Positions 53,659 to 62,629 are shown, counted from the first letter of the stretch. The stretch is 64,000 bases of DNA from Candidatus Gastranaerophilales bacterium (GCA_944326565.1 CALVEL010000003.1:124001-188000); one strand, 5' to 3'. A program made the numbers and translations. The notes: generated by a model from the sequence alone, not told the origin.

Positions 53659-53876
53659 CATAGCTGAAATTTTAATAAATCAATTATATCAATTTCTAAA
53701 GCTTTTGCTATTTTAACCAATGTCGAATATTTAGGATCAATTACCCCGCATTCAAGTCTTGACAAAGATCGGGTAGTAAGCCCTGTCTTTATTGACAAAT
53801 CAAGCTGTGACAGCTTTCGTTTACTACGTTCATATTTTATTTTATATCCCAATTTCAATAAGTCATTTTCATCCAT
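53658..53876 (-). CDS. XRE-family HTH regulator, pilin pair D
   Basis: The 72-residue single-domain Cro/CI-type HTH protein has YKIKYERSKRKLSQLDLSIK, TTRSLSRLECG (recognition helix) and LVKIAKALEIDIIDLL. TAAAAT lies 6 nt before the ATG and there is no Shine-Dalgarno, so the mRNA appears leaderless. Its promoter overlaps the -35 region of the divergent pilin D promoter, so expression of the two genes is probably mutually constrained. Confidence 0.85.
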   Translation of the reverse strand: MDENDLLKLGYKIKYERSKRKLSQLDLSIKTGLTTRSLSRLECGVIDPKYSTLVKIAKALEIDIIDLLKFQL

Positions 53877-53882
53877 TTGTTA

Positions 53883-53888
53883 ATTTTA
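53883..53888 (-). promoter_or_regulatory. -10 box of leaderless XRE gene D
   Basis: On the minus strand TAAAAT stands 6 nt before the ATG; the next plus-strand element, the pilin -35 box, begins 6 bp away. Confidence 0.5.
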
Positions 53889-53893
53889 ACTTA

Positions 53894-53922
53894 TTGACAA
53901 AATTAAATCGATATACTAGAAT
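53894..53922 (+). promoter_or_regulatory. Promoter of pilin gene D
   Basis: TTGACA (53894-53899), a 17-nt spacer and TAGAAT (53917-53922) form a sigma70-type promoter. ATAC...GTAT ends of a loose inverted repeat (53921-53944) follow, a weak operator candidate. Confidence 0.7.
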
Positions 53923-53975
53923 ACATTTAATAGACATAAAGTATATTATTTAGAATTATAGGATATAAAGTAATT

Positions 53976-54638
53976 ATGAAAAAAGGTTTTACAATAGCAG
54001 AAGTTCTTATAACGATCGGAATAATCGGGATAGTTGCGGCAATGACCATTCCTGGATTAATTAAGAATTACCAAGAACGGCAGTTCAAAACCGCTTATAA
54101 AAAAGCCTACTCAGAAATTTCTCAAATATTCATAGAAGCTATATATAATCAGCAATTATCCCGCACACAAAATGGTGATGTTAATGCTACAAATGAAGAA
54201 TTTGGGTTATTAAAAACAAAATTAAAAGTTCTTCATGAATGCAATCAAAAAGGAGTAATTGAAGATTGCTGGATTAAAGGGGATACAGTATGCGGGGGAG
54301 GTTGTGCTACAGGGAATTCAGCAGACGGTATATCAAAAGAAGGGACAGGAGTGCCGGGACAACATAGAGAATATTGTTTTATAGATATATCAGGCAGAAG
54401 CTGGTGTACATATAATGAAAATGAAAATATCTTTTTTGTTGATACCAACGGATTTAAGAATCCTAATCGTTTCGGAAAAGATCGATTTATGTTTACAATA
54501 GCAGATGTAAATAACAATAGAGCTGCAAGTGCAACAAATTATAAAAAAATAATACCTCTAGTAAATGAAGATATACTATCTGCTAACTATTGGTGTGTAC
54601 ATCCCCCCTGCTATTACCAATCTTGGCTTTTAAAATAA
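53976..54638 (+). CDS. Type IV pilin/pseudopilin-like protein, pair D
   Basis: The 220-residue prepilin has the minimal leader MKKG before FTIAEVLITIGIIGIVAAM, with Gly at -1 and Glu at +5. It is closely similar along its whole length to the poly-G pilin at 24103-24807: YQERQFKTAYKK, CWIKGDTVCGGGC, GNSADGI, VDTNGFKNPNRFGKDRFMF and the end PPCYYQSWLLK are shared. The ribosome site is weak (AGGA at 12 nt). It is divergent from an XRE gene and followed by a terminator. Confidence 0.9.
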   Translation: MKKGFTIAEVLITIGIIGIVAAMTIPGLIKNYQERQFKTAYKKAYSEISQIFIEAIYNQQLSRTQNGDVNATNEEFGLLKTKLKVLHECNQKGVIEDCWIKGDTVCGGGCATGNSADGISKEGTGVPGQHREYCFIDISGRSWCTYNENENIFFVDTNGFKNPNRFGKDRFMFTIADVNNNRAASATNYKKIIPLVNEDILSANYWCVHPPCYYQSWLLK

Positions 54639-54668
54639 AAAAAAAACGGTTTTAAAAACCGTTTTTTA
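54637..54668. terminator. Bidirectional terminator
   Basis: AAAACGGTTTT and AAAACCGTTTT form a stem with A-run and T-run flanks between pilin D and the convergent aminopeptidase gene. Confidence 0.85.
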
Positions 54669-55772
54669 AATTATAAATTTCCCATTTTCATAAATTAAGA
54701 CATCATCAGCATAAATTTTGCCGCCGTTTTTCATTCCCTTAATCAAGTCCCAATGAAGTCCTGAGATATTTTTTCCGCCTGTTTCAGGGTATGAAGCACC
54801 CGCTGCCATGTGAATTGCTCCGCCAATTTTTTCATCAAAAAGAATATTGCCTGTTATATCTTGAATACAATCATTTGTACCGATTGCAATTTCGCCGATT
54901 CCGCGAGAGCCTTCATCCATATCAAGCATTGCATTTAAAAAATCTTCCCCTTTATCAGCTTTTGCTTTGATAATTTTTCCACCTTCAATCCACAGGTGAA
55001 CCCCATGGGCTTCGTTACCGCGATAAAGCTGCGGAAAATCAAAATAAATTTCACCGTCAATTCCGTCTTCAACAGGAGATGTAAATACTTCCCCGTCCGG
55101 ATAATTGTTTAAGCCTGAACAACTTATCCATTTTCTGCCTTCTACATTAAATGTTATATCAGTCCTGTCACCTGTTATTCTGACTTTTTTTACACTGTTC
55201 AAATAATTTGCCCAAGCTGTTTGTTTTTCATCCATTTCTTTCAACTTTGCAACCGGATCGTCAAGGTCAAGATAGCAGGCTTTAAAAAGAAAGTCTGAAT
55301 ATTCATCAAATGACATTTTGGCTTCCTGCGCTAAAGCGTGAGTCGGAACATCCGCTATAACCCAGCTTGCTTGACCGTTTGCAGAGCGAGTAAGAAGTTT
55401 TTCTGATAGAGGTTTTGTCGCTGCTGATCTTTTTGCAAGTTTTTTCATATCAGCATGTGCCATATTTTTGGTATTCATAGGACCGCCAATTGAAATAAAT
55501 TTATCTATAGTTTCATATTCTAATTTTGTTATAGGATCAATATAATCTAACTGTTCATCTGATGCGTATTTTATAAAAGTATCGGACAAATCCTCAATCG
55601 AAGTTCTCACAATCGGATGCCCGCCTCGTTCTAGTACACGTTTATAAACAGCTTTTACAAGTTCTTTTGTATAAACACTTGCACCTCTTATTTGTACTAA
55701 GTCACCTTTTTGAACATTTGTTGAATAATCCACCAAAACTTTTGCATATTTTTCCCAAATCGGATTTTCCAT
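54666..55772 (-). CDS. M29-family metallo-aminopeptidase
   Basis: The 368-residue protein matches the AmpS/aminopeptidase T (M29) family: LVDYSTNVQKGDLVQIRG near the start, DRTDITFNVEGRKWISCSG, YPDGEVFTSPVEDGIDGEIYF, GSRGIGEIAIGTN and ILFDEKIGGAIHMAAGASYPETGG, which include the Glu, His and Asp metal ligands, ending in SGLHWDLIKGM. It should release N-terminal amino acids in the cytoplasm. GAGGG precedes the ATG. It is monocistronic. Confidence 0.92.
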   Translation of the reverse strand: MENPIWEKYAKVLVDYSTNVQKGDLVQIRGASVYTKELVKAVYKRVLERGGHPIVRTSIEDLSDTFIKYASDEQLDYIDPITKLEYETIDKFISIGGPMNTKNMAHADMKKLAKRSAATKPLSEKLLTRSANGQASWVIADVPTHALAQEAKMSFDEYSDFLFKACYLDLDDPVAKLKEMDEKQTAWANYLNSVKKVRITGDRTDITFNVEGRKWISCSGLNNYPDGEVFTSPVEDGIDGEIYFDFPQLYRGNEAHGVHLWIEGGKIIKAKADKGEDFLNAMLDMDEGSRGIGEIAIGTNDCIQDITGNILFDEKIGGAIHMAAGASYPETGGKNISGLHWDLIKGMKNGGKIYADDVLIYENGKFII

Positions 55773-55908
55773 AATTTCCCTCTTTTATTTATACTAAAAA
55801 CATTTTATTCACTATAGTTTCTATTTTTCATTATACTACAATATAATTTTTACTTTTTAAATAAAACAGAAGATTTAATCAACTCCACCAAACAATCAAT
55901 AATTTTTC

Positions 55909-55949
55909 ATAAAAAAACTGTTCCAAATATTTTTCAGAACAGTTTTTTA
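55909..55949 (-). terminator. Terminator of the lipid A cluster
   Basis: On the minus strand AACTGTTC and GAACAGTT pair around a 13-nt loop and are followed by a T-run, just past the lpxA stop codon. Confidence 0.85.
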
Positions 55950-55954
55950 TCAAT

Positions 55955-56764
55955 TTATTCTTCACTTTCCAAAGACTCATGACCTGACTTATGTGATTTA
56001 AGCAGAACTCCCCGTTTTGATGTTTTTATAAAATCAATCATATTTTCAATATATTTATTCATCGGAATTTCTGCTTTTATTTTTTCAATTGCCTGAGTTG
56101 TATTGTAATCTTCAGAAATTAACAATTTAAAAGCTTCATTTGTCGCTGTTCTAATTTCTTGAGAAACCCCTCTGCGTTTCATTGCAACAATATTAAGTCC
56201 GCGTGGGACAGGGGGTCTGCCTTCACCCTTAGAATAAGGTAAGATATCTTGACGTGATGCGGAAAAACCGCTTACTATAGCCATTTCTCCTATTCTTATA
56301 TTTTGATGGAAAACGCTCATTCCACCGATGAAAGCACCAAATCCAACATGGATATGTCCTGCAAGTGTTACTAAGTTAGCTAAAATAACTTCATCTGCCA
56401 ACACGCAGTTATGTGCGACATGAGAGCCTACCATAAGCAGGCATTTATTACCTACTCTTGTCGTAAAATCACCGCAGGCTGCACCTCTATGGATTGTTAC
56501 GTTTTCTTTTATGATAGTATCATTACCGATTACAACCTTGGTCGGCTCACCTTTATAACCCAAATCCTGAGGTTCTGAGCCTATTGTCGCAAATGGAGAA
56601 ATTGTACATCTTTCACCTATTTCGGCAAATTCTATATGAGCATTTGAAATTACCCTTGTACCACTTCCTATTTTTACATTCTCACCTATTACAACATAAG
56701 GTCCGATAATCGCATCTTCTGCTATCTGCGCTGAAGGATGAATGATTGCTGTTTTGTCTATCAT
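55955..56764 (-). CDS. lpxA: Acyl-ACP--UDP-N-acetylglucosamine O-acyltransferase
   Basis: LpxA catalyses the first step of lipid A synthesis. The 269-residue protein has left-handed beta-helix hexapeptide repeats over residues 5-190 (IIGPYVVIGENVKIG, TISPFATIGSEPQDLGYKGE), the catalytic His in VGSHVAHNC and a helical C-terminus. The motif QDLGYKGEPTKVVIG is specific to LpxA. GAGAGG lies 6-7 nt before the ATG. It is the last gene of the leftward cluster hldE-lpxD-lpxC-fabZ and two unknown genes. Confidence 0.96.
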   Translation of the reverse strand: MIDKTAIIHPSAQIAEDAIIGPYVVIGENVKIGSGTRVISNAHIEFAEIGERCTISPFATIGSEPQDLGYKGEPTKVVIGNDTIIKENVTIHRGAACGDFTTRVGNKCLLMVGSHVAHNCVLADEVILANLVTLAGHIHVGFGAFIGGMSVFHQNIRIGEMAIVSGFSASRQDILPYSKGEGRPPVPRGLNIVAMKRRGVSQEIRTATNEAFKLLISEDYNTTQAIEKIKAEIPMNKYIENMIDFIKTSKRGVLLKSHKSGHESLESEE

Positions 56765-56834
56765 AAATTACCTCTCTTTTCTGACTATGTGTTCAATTAT
56801 AGTACAAATCAAGGTATTCAACAATATTTTTATA

Positions 56835-58430
56835 TTATTTTAATATGGATTTTTTATGAAACTCTAATGCCATTTCAAAACTTTCATCTAAAGCATTATT
56901 TACAAGATCAACTAATTCTTGGCTTCTTGATTGACTGGCATAATAAGATAGATTTATAAAATCATTTTGTGCTTCAGTTGTTGACTGAACTTTATAAGAT
57001 TTACCTGATTTTTCGATATTGTTACCGCTTAATAATAACGCATAATCATGCAATTCTTTAAATACTTTAGGTTTGGATTTTAAATTTAAATCATGCAAAT
57101 CACTAAATATTTTTACTATAGATATTTGATATGTATCAGCCATAACATTCGCTATATCTGTGTTATCTGTATATTTTGTCATTAAAATCTGTGCTAATTC
57201 ATCAATATTACTTGTCTCAAGATAAGGGTTATATACAGTATCAAAATTTAAACTTTCTAAAGGGCGATTTGCTTTTTTAGCTATATATTGTTTTAATAAC
57301 GTAGGAACTGTTCGTATTGTATAAAAAGTTTCATTTTCTTCTTTTACTTTTTTCCATGCATATTCCATATTTTTTGAAAACGCTTTACGTGCCCACTCGT
57401 TTATTCCCCAAAACTGTTTTAAAAGCTTTGACTGTTCCTTTGATAAATTTATCGGGCTATTCTGCGGGTCAAAAGACTGTACTCCTTTATATTTCATAAA
57501 TTTGCTTAATGCAATTTTTATTCTATCAGCACCGAAAATATTCCAAGCTTTTTCAAGAACTCTTGTCAACTCTTTAGATTTCTCAGGATTCTGACGATAA
57601 AATTCTTTCATTTTATCAGACATTTCATAAATTCTTTCGGGATTTTCTCTGTAATATCTTTTTAAGCCTTCTGAAATATGTTCTTTATGCTCTTTAGACA
57701 ATGGACCGCGAGGGATATAAAGCGGTTCTCCTTCCAATTTTGCCCTTTCATCCATAGCTAGTCGTCTTTTATAAGTCATTTCTGCTGTAAGACGTTCGTT
57801 ATATTCAGGATCGGAAAATTTTAAAATATGTCCGTAATCTCTGCTTTGGGTTGGAATATTAAGTTTTTTCATTGTATAGTAAATATCTTTACCATCTGCA
57901 TATTTCTTTAAATCATTCAATGAAAATCCTTCACCGTAGTACAATTTCAAAATCTGCAAAGCTAAATCTTCATCTTTATCGAAATATTCTAACTCTCCGG
58001 ATTTCACAGCATCGCCAAAAGAACTTTTGCTGAATTTTACATCACTATCAGAAATTACTTCACTAAATTCGGTAAATTTCTTTTTTACTTCATCTAATGA
58101 ATTGCAACTTTTTAAAGCTTCATAATATTTTTTATGAATACTTATTAAAGTATCTTTTGCTTTGTTTCCACTTTCAAGCACCATACCTGCCCATTCACGA
58201 ATATTTTTAGGGTATATTGATGAGTCTTTTTCAGCTAATTTATCTAAATTTTTTATAGTTTCTGCAAGGTTAAGACTGTAACCTCCCATAAAACTCAAAT
58301 ATTGTCTTGTTGTAGGCAGTTTTGAAAAACTTTGTTTTTGCTGAATTTGTACATCTGTAGTATTTGATTTTTCTATATTATTCAAATACAGACATCTTTT
58401 ACTTATTGGGGTAATTGTATTAATTTGCAT
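56835..58430 (-). CDS. Hypothetical protein with NUMOD3-like repeats and polar leader
   Basis: The 531-residue protein starts with a polar leader (MQINTITPISKR..., F-M-G at 47-49). Its centre has the repeat-like helices SKEHKEHISEGLKRYYRENPE and MSDKMKEFYRQNPEKSKELT, reminiscent of NUMOD3-type DNA-binding modules found with homing endonucleases, but no nuclease motif is visible. The rest is helical and charged. It lies between lpxA and the toroid-like gene in the lipid A cluster; its own ribosome site is AAGGAG. Confidence 0.6.
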   Translation of the reverse strand: MQINTITPISKRCLYLNNIEKSNTTDVQIQQKQSFSKLPTTRQYLSFMGGYSLNLAETIKNLDKLAEKDSSIYPKNIREWAGMVLESGNKAKDTLISIHKKYYEALKSCNSLDEVKKKFTEFSEVISDSDVKFSKSSFGDAVKSGELEYFDKDEDLALQILKLYYGEGFSLNDLKKYADGKDIYYTMKKLNIPTQSRDYGHILKFSDPEYNERLTAEMTYKRRLAMDERAKLEGEPLYIPRGPLSKEHKEHISEGLKRYYRENPERIYEMSDKMKEFYRQNPEKSKELTRVLEKAWNIFGADRIKIALSKFMKYKGVQSFDPQNSPINLSKEQSKLLKQFWGINEWARKAFSKNMEYAWKKVKEENETFYTIRTVPTLLKQYIAKKANRPLESLNFDTVYNPYLETSNIDELAQILMTKYTDNTDIANVMADTYQISIVKIFSDLHDLNLKSKPKVFKELHDYALLLSGNNIEKSGKSYKVQSTTEAQNDFINLSYYASQSRSQELVDLVNNALDESFEMALEFHKKSILK

Positions 58431-58477
58431 AATTTCTCCTTACAGCAAGTATAAACCATATAAATATTATTTTTTGC

Positions 58478-59650
58478 TTATTTATTTTCTGAATTTAATA
58501 TTTTTTTATACATAATCCAAGCTGAAAGAGTATGCTGAACGTTATCTACACGAACTTCTCTATCTTTATTTTCAGCTTCAGGAGAATTCCAAATATATGT
58601 ACCTGGAATTCCTCCCTCCATTTCGCCTGTTTTAATCTGATATTTATATAAATGTCCAAGCCCTGCTTCTAGTGCATATTTTATTCTTGTTTTAAGAACA
58701 TTCGCAGGAACACAATCATAAGCAGCCAAAAGTCCTTCCATTATTGTAGCAAGACCACACAAAGTTCTTGTACCTTTGAAAGCTCCGTAATTATCCAAAT
58801 TTTTGTCGGTAATTTGAAGTTCTAAAATTACTTTCACATTTTTCTCTACAAACCCTGTAATTAAAGCTTTTAATGGAGCAGATAGATTTGCATCAGGGGT
58901 AGCAAAGAGCTTTTGTGCAGCTAATATTCCCCAATGATCAAATTTTAAATCTTTTTCGTCTTTTGCTAATGCAGTTTCCGCAATTTTTGTCATACCTTTT
59001 TTCACAGCATTAAGCCACTTTTCATCTTTATCAACCTCATAAAGATATAAAAGTCCAAGACAAGCTTCTCCAGGATAATATCTTGCTGAATGAACCGTTG
59101 ATTTTTCTTTTTTCACAAATTCATAACTTGGCCAAAAATCACCATCATTTGACTGCATCCACAATAAAAAATTTCCCATTTTCCTAAGTGTATGCACACT
59201 TATTAGATTTTCAGGTAATAGATTTGATAATGCAACCAATGCAAGTCCGGTACCTCCTGATGTCGCAAGAAATACTGGAGCTTCTTCATTCGGCTTTGAA
59301 ATTAATCCGTATCTATCCTCATTTACTCTTTTTATGTAATTCTTTATAAGATAATTAGAAGCTAAAATTCTTTTACTTTTCAATACTTCATTATTCAAAT
59401 ATTTTTCACACAAATACATAGAATACAAAGTACCCGCATGACGAAGTGAACTGTATTTGTTATCTGAATATTTCTTTGCACAAGTTGCACTGTTTCTATA
59501 GACAAAACGCCCATCTAATCTTGTATAATGGGACAGGTAAAGCATTGATAATAATATTGCATTATCTAAAGCATTTTCATCTACGATTGAATTCTCGTTC
59601 TTATTTTTAGGTTTAAAAAAATTAAAAAGTATGGGATTTTTATTTCTCAT
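58478..59650 (-). CDS. Alpha/alpha-toroid (six-hairpin glycosidase-like) protein
   Basis: The 390-residue protein consists of repeated helical hairpins with aromatic- and Gly-rich turns: LRHAGTLYSMYLCEKYL, LATSGGTGLALVALSNLL, FLLWMQSNDGDFWPSYEF, ARYYPGEACLGLLYLYEV, HWGILAAQKLF and TRTLCGLATIMEGLLAAY. This pattern fits the alpha/alpha-toroid folds of glycosidases, lyases and epimerases. No signal peptide is present. The location between lpxC/fabZ and lpxA suggests a sugar or lipid A related role, but substrate and activity are unknown. Confidence 0.65.
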   Translation of the reverse strand: MRNKNPILFNFFKPKNKNENSIVDENALDNAILLSMLYLSHYTRLDGRFVYRNSATCAKKYSDNKYSSLRHAGTLYSMYLCEKYLNNEVLKSKRILASNYLIKNYIKRVNEDRYGLISKPNEEAPVFLATSGGTGLALVALSNLLPENLISVHTLRKMGNFLLWMQSNDGDFWPSYEFVKKEKSTVHSARYYPGEACLGLLYLYEVDKDEKWLNAVKKGMTKIAETALAKDEKDLKFDHWGILAAQKLFATPDANLSAPLKALITGFVEKNVKVILELQITDKNLDNYGAFKGTRTLCGLATIMEGLLAAYDCVPANVLKTRIKYALEAGLGHLYKYQIKTGEMEGGIPGTYIWNSPEAENKDREVRVDNVQHTLSAWIMYKKILNSENK

Positions 59651-59686
59651 ACTTTTTATTATACTAAGATATACTAAAATTGTCTA

Positions 59687-60139
59687 TTATTTTAATGCAA
59701 AAGTCATATCAGCTTCTACACAAATTTTTCCGTCAACTTTACCAACACCATGTGCTTTGCATACAGGACCTTTTACTTTAGTTAATTCAACTTCCATATC
59801 AAATCTGTCGCCTGGGCGGACAATATTTTTAAACCTCACACCGTCAACGCCGGCATAAAGAGTTAATTTTCCTGCAAACTCAGGCATTGTCATTAAAATA
59901 GGTGCTGAACATTGTGCCATAGCTTCCAGCTGCAATACTCCGGGCATAATCGGGTTACCAGGGAAGTGTCCTTGGAAAAATTGCTCATTCATAGTCATAT
60001 TTTTATAACCTTTTGCATATTTACCAGGTACACATTCTGTTATTCTATCAACAAGAAGGAAAGGAAATCTGTGTGGTATCATTTCCATTATTTGCATTGT
60101 ATCAAAGGATAATATTTCTTGTGATAATTCTTCTGTCAT
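59687..60139 (-). CDS. fabZ: 3-hydroxyacyl-[acyl-carrier-protein] dehydratase FabZ
   Basis: FabZ dehydrates 3-hydroxyacyl-ACP in fatty-acid elongation and competes with LpxA/LpxD for substrate, which explains its usual clustering with lpx genes. The 150-residue hot-dog protein shows IPHRFPFLLVDRI (catalytic His), GHFPGNPIMPGVLQLEAMAQ (catalytic Glu) and VRPGDRFDMEVEL. GGAG precedes the ATG. It follows lpxC by 25 nt. Confidence 0.96.
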   Translation of the reverse strand: MTEELSQEILSFDTMQIMEMIPHRFPFLLVDRITECVPGKYAKGYKNMTMNEQFFQGHFPGNPIMPGVLQLEAMAQCSAPILMTMPEFAGKLTLYAGVDGVRFKNIVRPGDRFDMEVELTKVKGPVCKAHGVGKVDGKICVEADMTFALK

Positions 60140-60164
60140 TTTATCTCTCCTATATTTTCTTATA

Positions 60165-60983
60165 TTACTTACATTCTATCAATTTATCTTTAAGCATTTT
60201 TGCAACTTTTATATGTACGGCATGCCCTGCTTCTTTTACAAGAATTTGGCATTTCATATTCAAGGGATTTATACCTGTTAAATAAAAATCTCCAATCAAA
60301 TCTAAAATTTTGTGTTTTATAGGCTCATTTTCACTTCTTAAAGGTGATGTATAACCTTCATCTTGAAGTCCTAGAGTATTTTCTATATTCACCCCCTGAG
60401 CAAAGCCAAGCATCTGGAATTTTTTCAAGTCTTTATAAAACCCGAAAGTTCTTGCTTCGATAATTTCATCTTGATTTTTAGAGTTATATGCAACCCATTT
60501 TCTTGTCAAATCAGGATGATTATAATTTACGGCATATGATATATATAATTCATCCGAAGGTAAGACAACGAGACTTGTTTTGCCATTTAGGTAATATACA
60601 GGTTCTTTTACTGTATAGAATTGTTTTTTCTCAAAAAGATGTTTTTCAATGCCTGCTGATTTAAATAATTCTACCCATTTTTTGGAACTACCATCAAGTG
60701 CAGGTACTTCCATTTCGTCCATACAGATATCAATGCTATCTATTCCACAAAATGCTAATGCTGCAGACAAATGCTCCGTCAACATTGCTTTTGATTTCTT
60801 ATTTCCTAATACAACACAATGGTCTGTTGATAATACATTATTTACATCAGCATCGAAGGGCTCTTGATTATTTACAAAATATCTGATTTTGCCTGTTTTA
60901 GACGGAAAAAATTTAACTGAACACGGCTTATTTTTCATTAAGCCGTGTCCTTGAATTTCTGTCTCATTAAGAATTGTGGTCAT
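60165..60983 (-). CDS. lpxC: UDP-3-O-acyl-N-acetylglucosamine deacetylase
   Basis: LpxC is the zinc-dependent committed step of lipid A synthesis. At 272 residues it is shorter than the E. coli enzyme (305), as in cyanobacteria. Zinc ligands are seen in LTEHLSAAL and in EPIKHKILDLIGD (His and Asp); the catalytic His lies in EAGHAVHIKV near the C-terminus. The signature EARTFGFYKDL is present. It overlaps lpxD by 17 nt. Confidence 0.96.
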   Translation of the reverse strand: MTTILNETEIQGHGLMKNKPCSVKFFPSKTGKIRYFVNNQEPFDADVNNVLSTDHCVVLGNKKSKAMLTEHLSAALAFCGIDSIDICMDEMEVPALDGSSKKWVELFKSAGIEKHLFEKKQFYTVKEPVYYLNGKTSLVVLPSDELYISYAVNYNHPDLTRKWVAYNSKNQDEIIEARTFGFYKDLKKFQMLGFAQGVNIENTLGLQDEGYTSPLRSENEPIKHKILDLIGDFYLTGINPLNMKCQILVKEAGHAVHIKVAKMLKDKLIECK

Positions 60984-62070
60984 TGTTTATATTTTCCTCA
61001 AATTCTTTTAATAACGGTTCGTATTTTCTGAATTTCGCAAAGATTTCCTGAGCATCTTTCATTGTTTTGAGCTGTTTTATAAATTCTTTTCTCGGTACAG
61101 CCGGGATACCTACAATAATTGATTTTTCAGGGAATGATTTCGTAACCCCTGCTTTTGCTGTAATAATAGTATCTGATCCTATTTCAATATGGTCTGCAAG
61201 ACCTGCTTGACCTGCTATTACAACTCTGTCGCCTATTACACAACTTCCTGCAATACCTACCTGTGATACAATCAAACAGCCTTTTCCGATTTTGCAGTTA
61301 TGACCTATCATCACCAAATCATCGATTTTTGTATTGTCCCCAATTGTTGTATTTTCAATAGTTCCTCTATCTATTGCGGTATTTGCACCTATTTCAACAT
61401 TGTTACCAATTTCTACCGCTCCGATTGAAGGTATTTTAAAGATTACATGTTTTTGATTAGCTTCTTTTATCTCACCATCTTTTCTTGCCTGTTCAATATT
61501 ATCAGGATTTTCCGTTACAAAACTGAATCCGTCAGCACCAAGTGATACACCGTGGTGCAATATTACATCATCACCTATTTTCACTCTGTCACCGATATTT
61601 ACACCTGCATGGAAGAAACAATTTTTACCGATTTTTACACCACCACCGATGTAAGAATTTGCCAAAATTTTTGTATTATCACCGATTACAGCATCGTGTG
61701 AAATAACTACGTTTGGTCCTATTTGCACATTTTCACCTAATTTTGCAGTTTCATGTACTACTGCTGTCGGGTGAATACCTTTATTTACTTCAGGTGCAGT
61801 ATAGAATAAGTTGAGAAGTTTCATCATCGCAAGTCGTGGACGTTCAACTTCTATTGTTGTCAGTCCGTCAATTTGGACTCCTAAAGGCACTAATGCTGCT
61901 TTTGCTTTTGATTTTGATAAATTAGCAATTTCTTCTTCACCTAAAGCCAAAGCCAAAGTATTTTCATCAGATAAAAGCGGAGGTGCTATTTGTGAAATTT
62001 TAGCATCTTGAGCTTTTGTGAGCATTCCGCCTACAATTTGTGAAATTTCTTCAACCGTAAAAGTTCTCAT
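60967..62070 (-). CDS. lpxD: UDP-3-O-(3-hydroxyacyl)glucosamine N-acyltransferase
   Basis: LpxD adds the second acyl chain in lipid A synthesis. The 367 residues have an N-terminal uridine-binding domain (about 1-100), a long beta-helix of hexapeptide repeats (100-310; HPTAVVHETAKLGENVQIGP, HAGVNIGDRVKIGDDVILHH with the catalytic His) and a C-terminal helix. The segment GADGFSFV is typical of LpxD. It lies 12 nt after the adenylyltransferase gene and overlaps lpxC. Confidence 0.96.
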   Translation of the reverse strand: MRTFTVEEISQIVGGMLTKAQDAKISQIAPPLLSDENTLALALGEEEIANLSKSKAKAALVPLGVQIDGLTTIEVERPRLAMMKLLNLFYTAPEVNKGIHPTAVVHETAKLGENVQIGPNVVISHDAVIGDNTKILANSYIGGGVKIGKNCFFHAGVNIGDRVKIGDDVILHHGVSLGADGFSFVTENPDNIEQARKDGEIKEANQKHVIFKIPSIGAVEIGNNVEIGANTAIDRGTIENTTIGDNTKIDDLVMIGHNCKIGKGCLIVSQVGIAGSCVIGDRVVIAGQAGLADHIEIGSDTIITAKAGVTKSFPEKSIIVGIPAVPRKEFIKQLKTMKDAQEIFAKFRKYEPLLKEFEENINNDHNS

Positions 62071-62082
62071 AAATTTATCTCC

Positions 62083-62553
62083 TTAATTATTTTTCATTTT
62101 TTCAATTGTATTTGTTGTGGATTTGCCTTGCACAAATTCTATAAATTCTACCCTTGTTCCATTTTTACGCATAATATCAGCTTCAGGCAATGTCTCAAGT
62201 GTATAATCTGCTCCTTTTGTATAGACATCCGGTTTGATTTCATCCAAAAGATTACGTGGACTGTCTTCATCAAAAAGCACAACATAATCTACACATTTTA
62301 GTGCACATAATATTTCAGCTCTATCACTTTCATTATTTATAGGGCGAGTCGGACCTTTTATTGAGCGTACTGATTTATCTGAATTTAATAACACTATCAT
62401 ATAATCAGCAAAACTTTTCGTTTTTTCTAAATACCTTACATGTCCGACATGCAAAATATCAAAACATCCGTTTGTGGCAACAACCGTCTTACCGCTTTTA
62501 TGAAGGTTTGAAACAAATTCTGCAACCTTTTCTCTTCTCAATAATTGTCCCAT
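62083..62553 (-). CDS. D-glycero-beta-D-manno-heptose 1-phosphate adenylyltransferase-like
   Basis: The 156-residue nucleotidyltransferase has the cytidylyltransferase-type HxGH motif (GCFDILHVGHVRYLEKTK), NSDKSVRSIKGPTRPI, ILCALKCVDYVVLFDEDSP and KGADYTLETLPEA. This matches the stand-alone second domain of HldE/RfaE, which makes ADP-heptose for the LPS inner core; the kinase domain is not fused. A glycerol-phosphate cytidylyltransferase is the alternative. AAGGAG lies 6 nt before the ATG. It heads the lpxD-lpxC-fabZ unit. Confidence 0.88.
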   Translation of the reverse strand: MGQLLRREKVAEFVSNLHKSGKTVVATNGCFDILHVGHVRYLEKTKSFADYMIVLLNSDKSVRSIKGPTRPINNESDRAEILCALKCVDYVVLFDEDSPRNLLDEIKPDVYTKGADYTLETLPEADIMRKNGTRVEFIEFVQGKSTTNTIEKMKNN

Positions 62554-62629
62554 ATTACTCCTTATTTACTAATTTTACCAGAAACAAGGAATAAAAAACT
62601 TATATTATTAACAAAAAGTAATAATCGGT

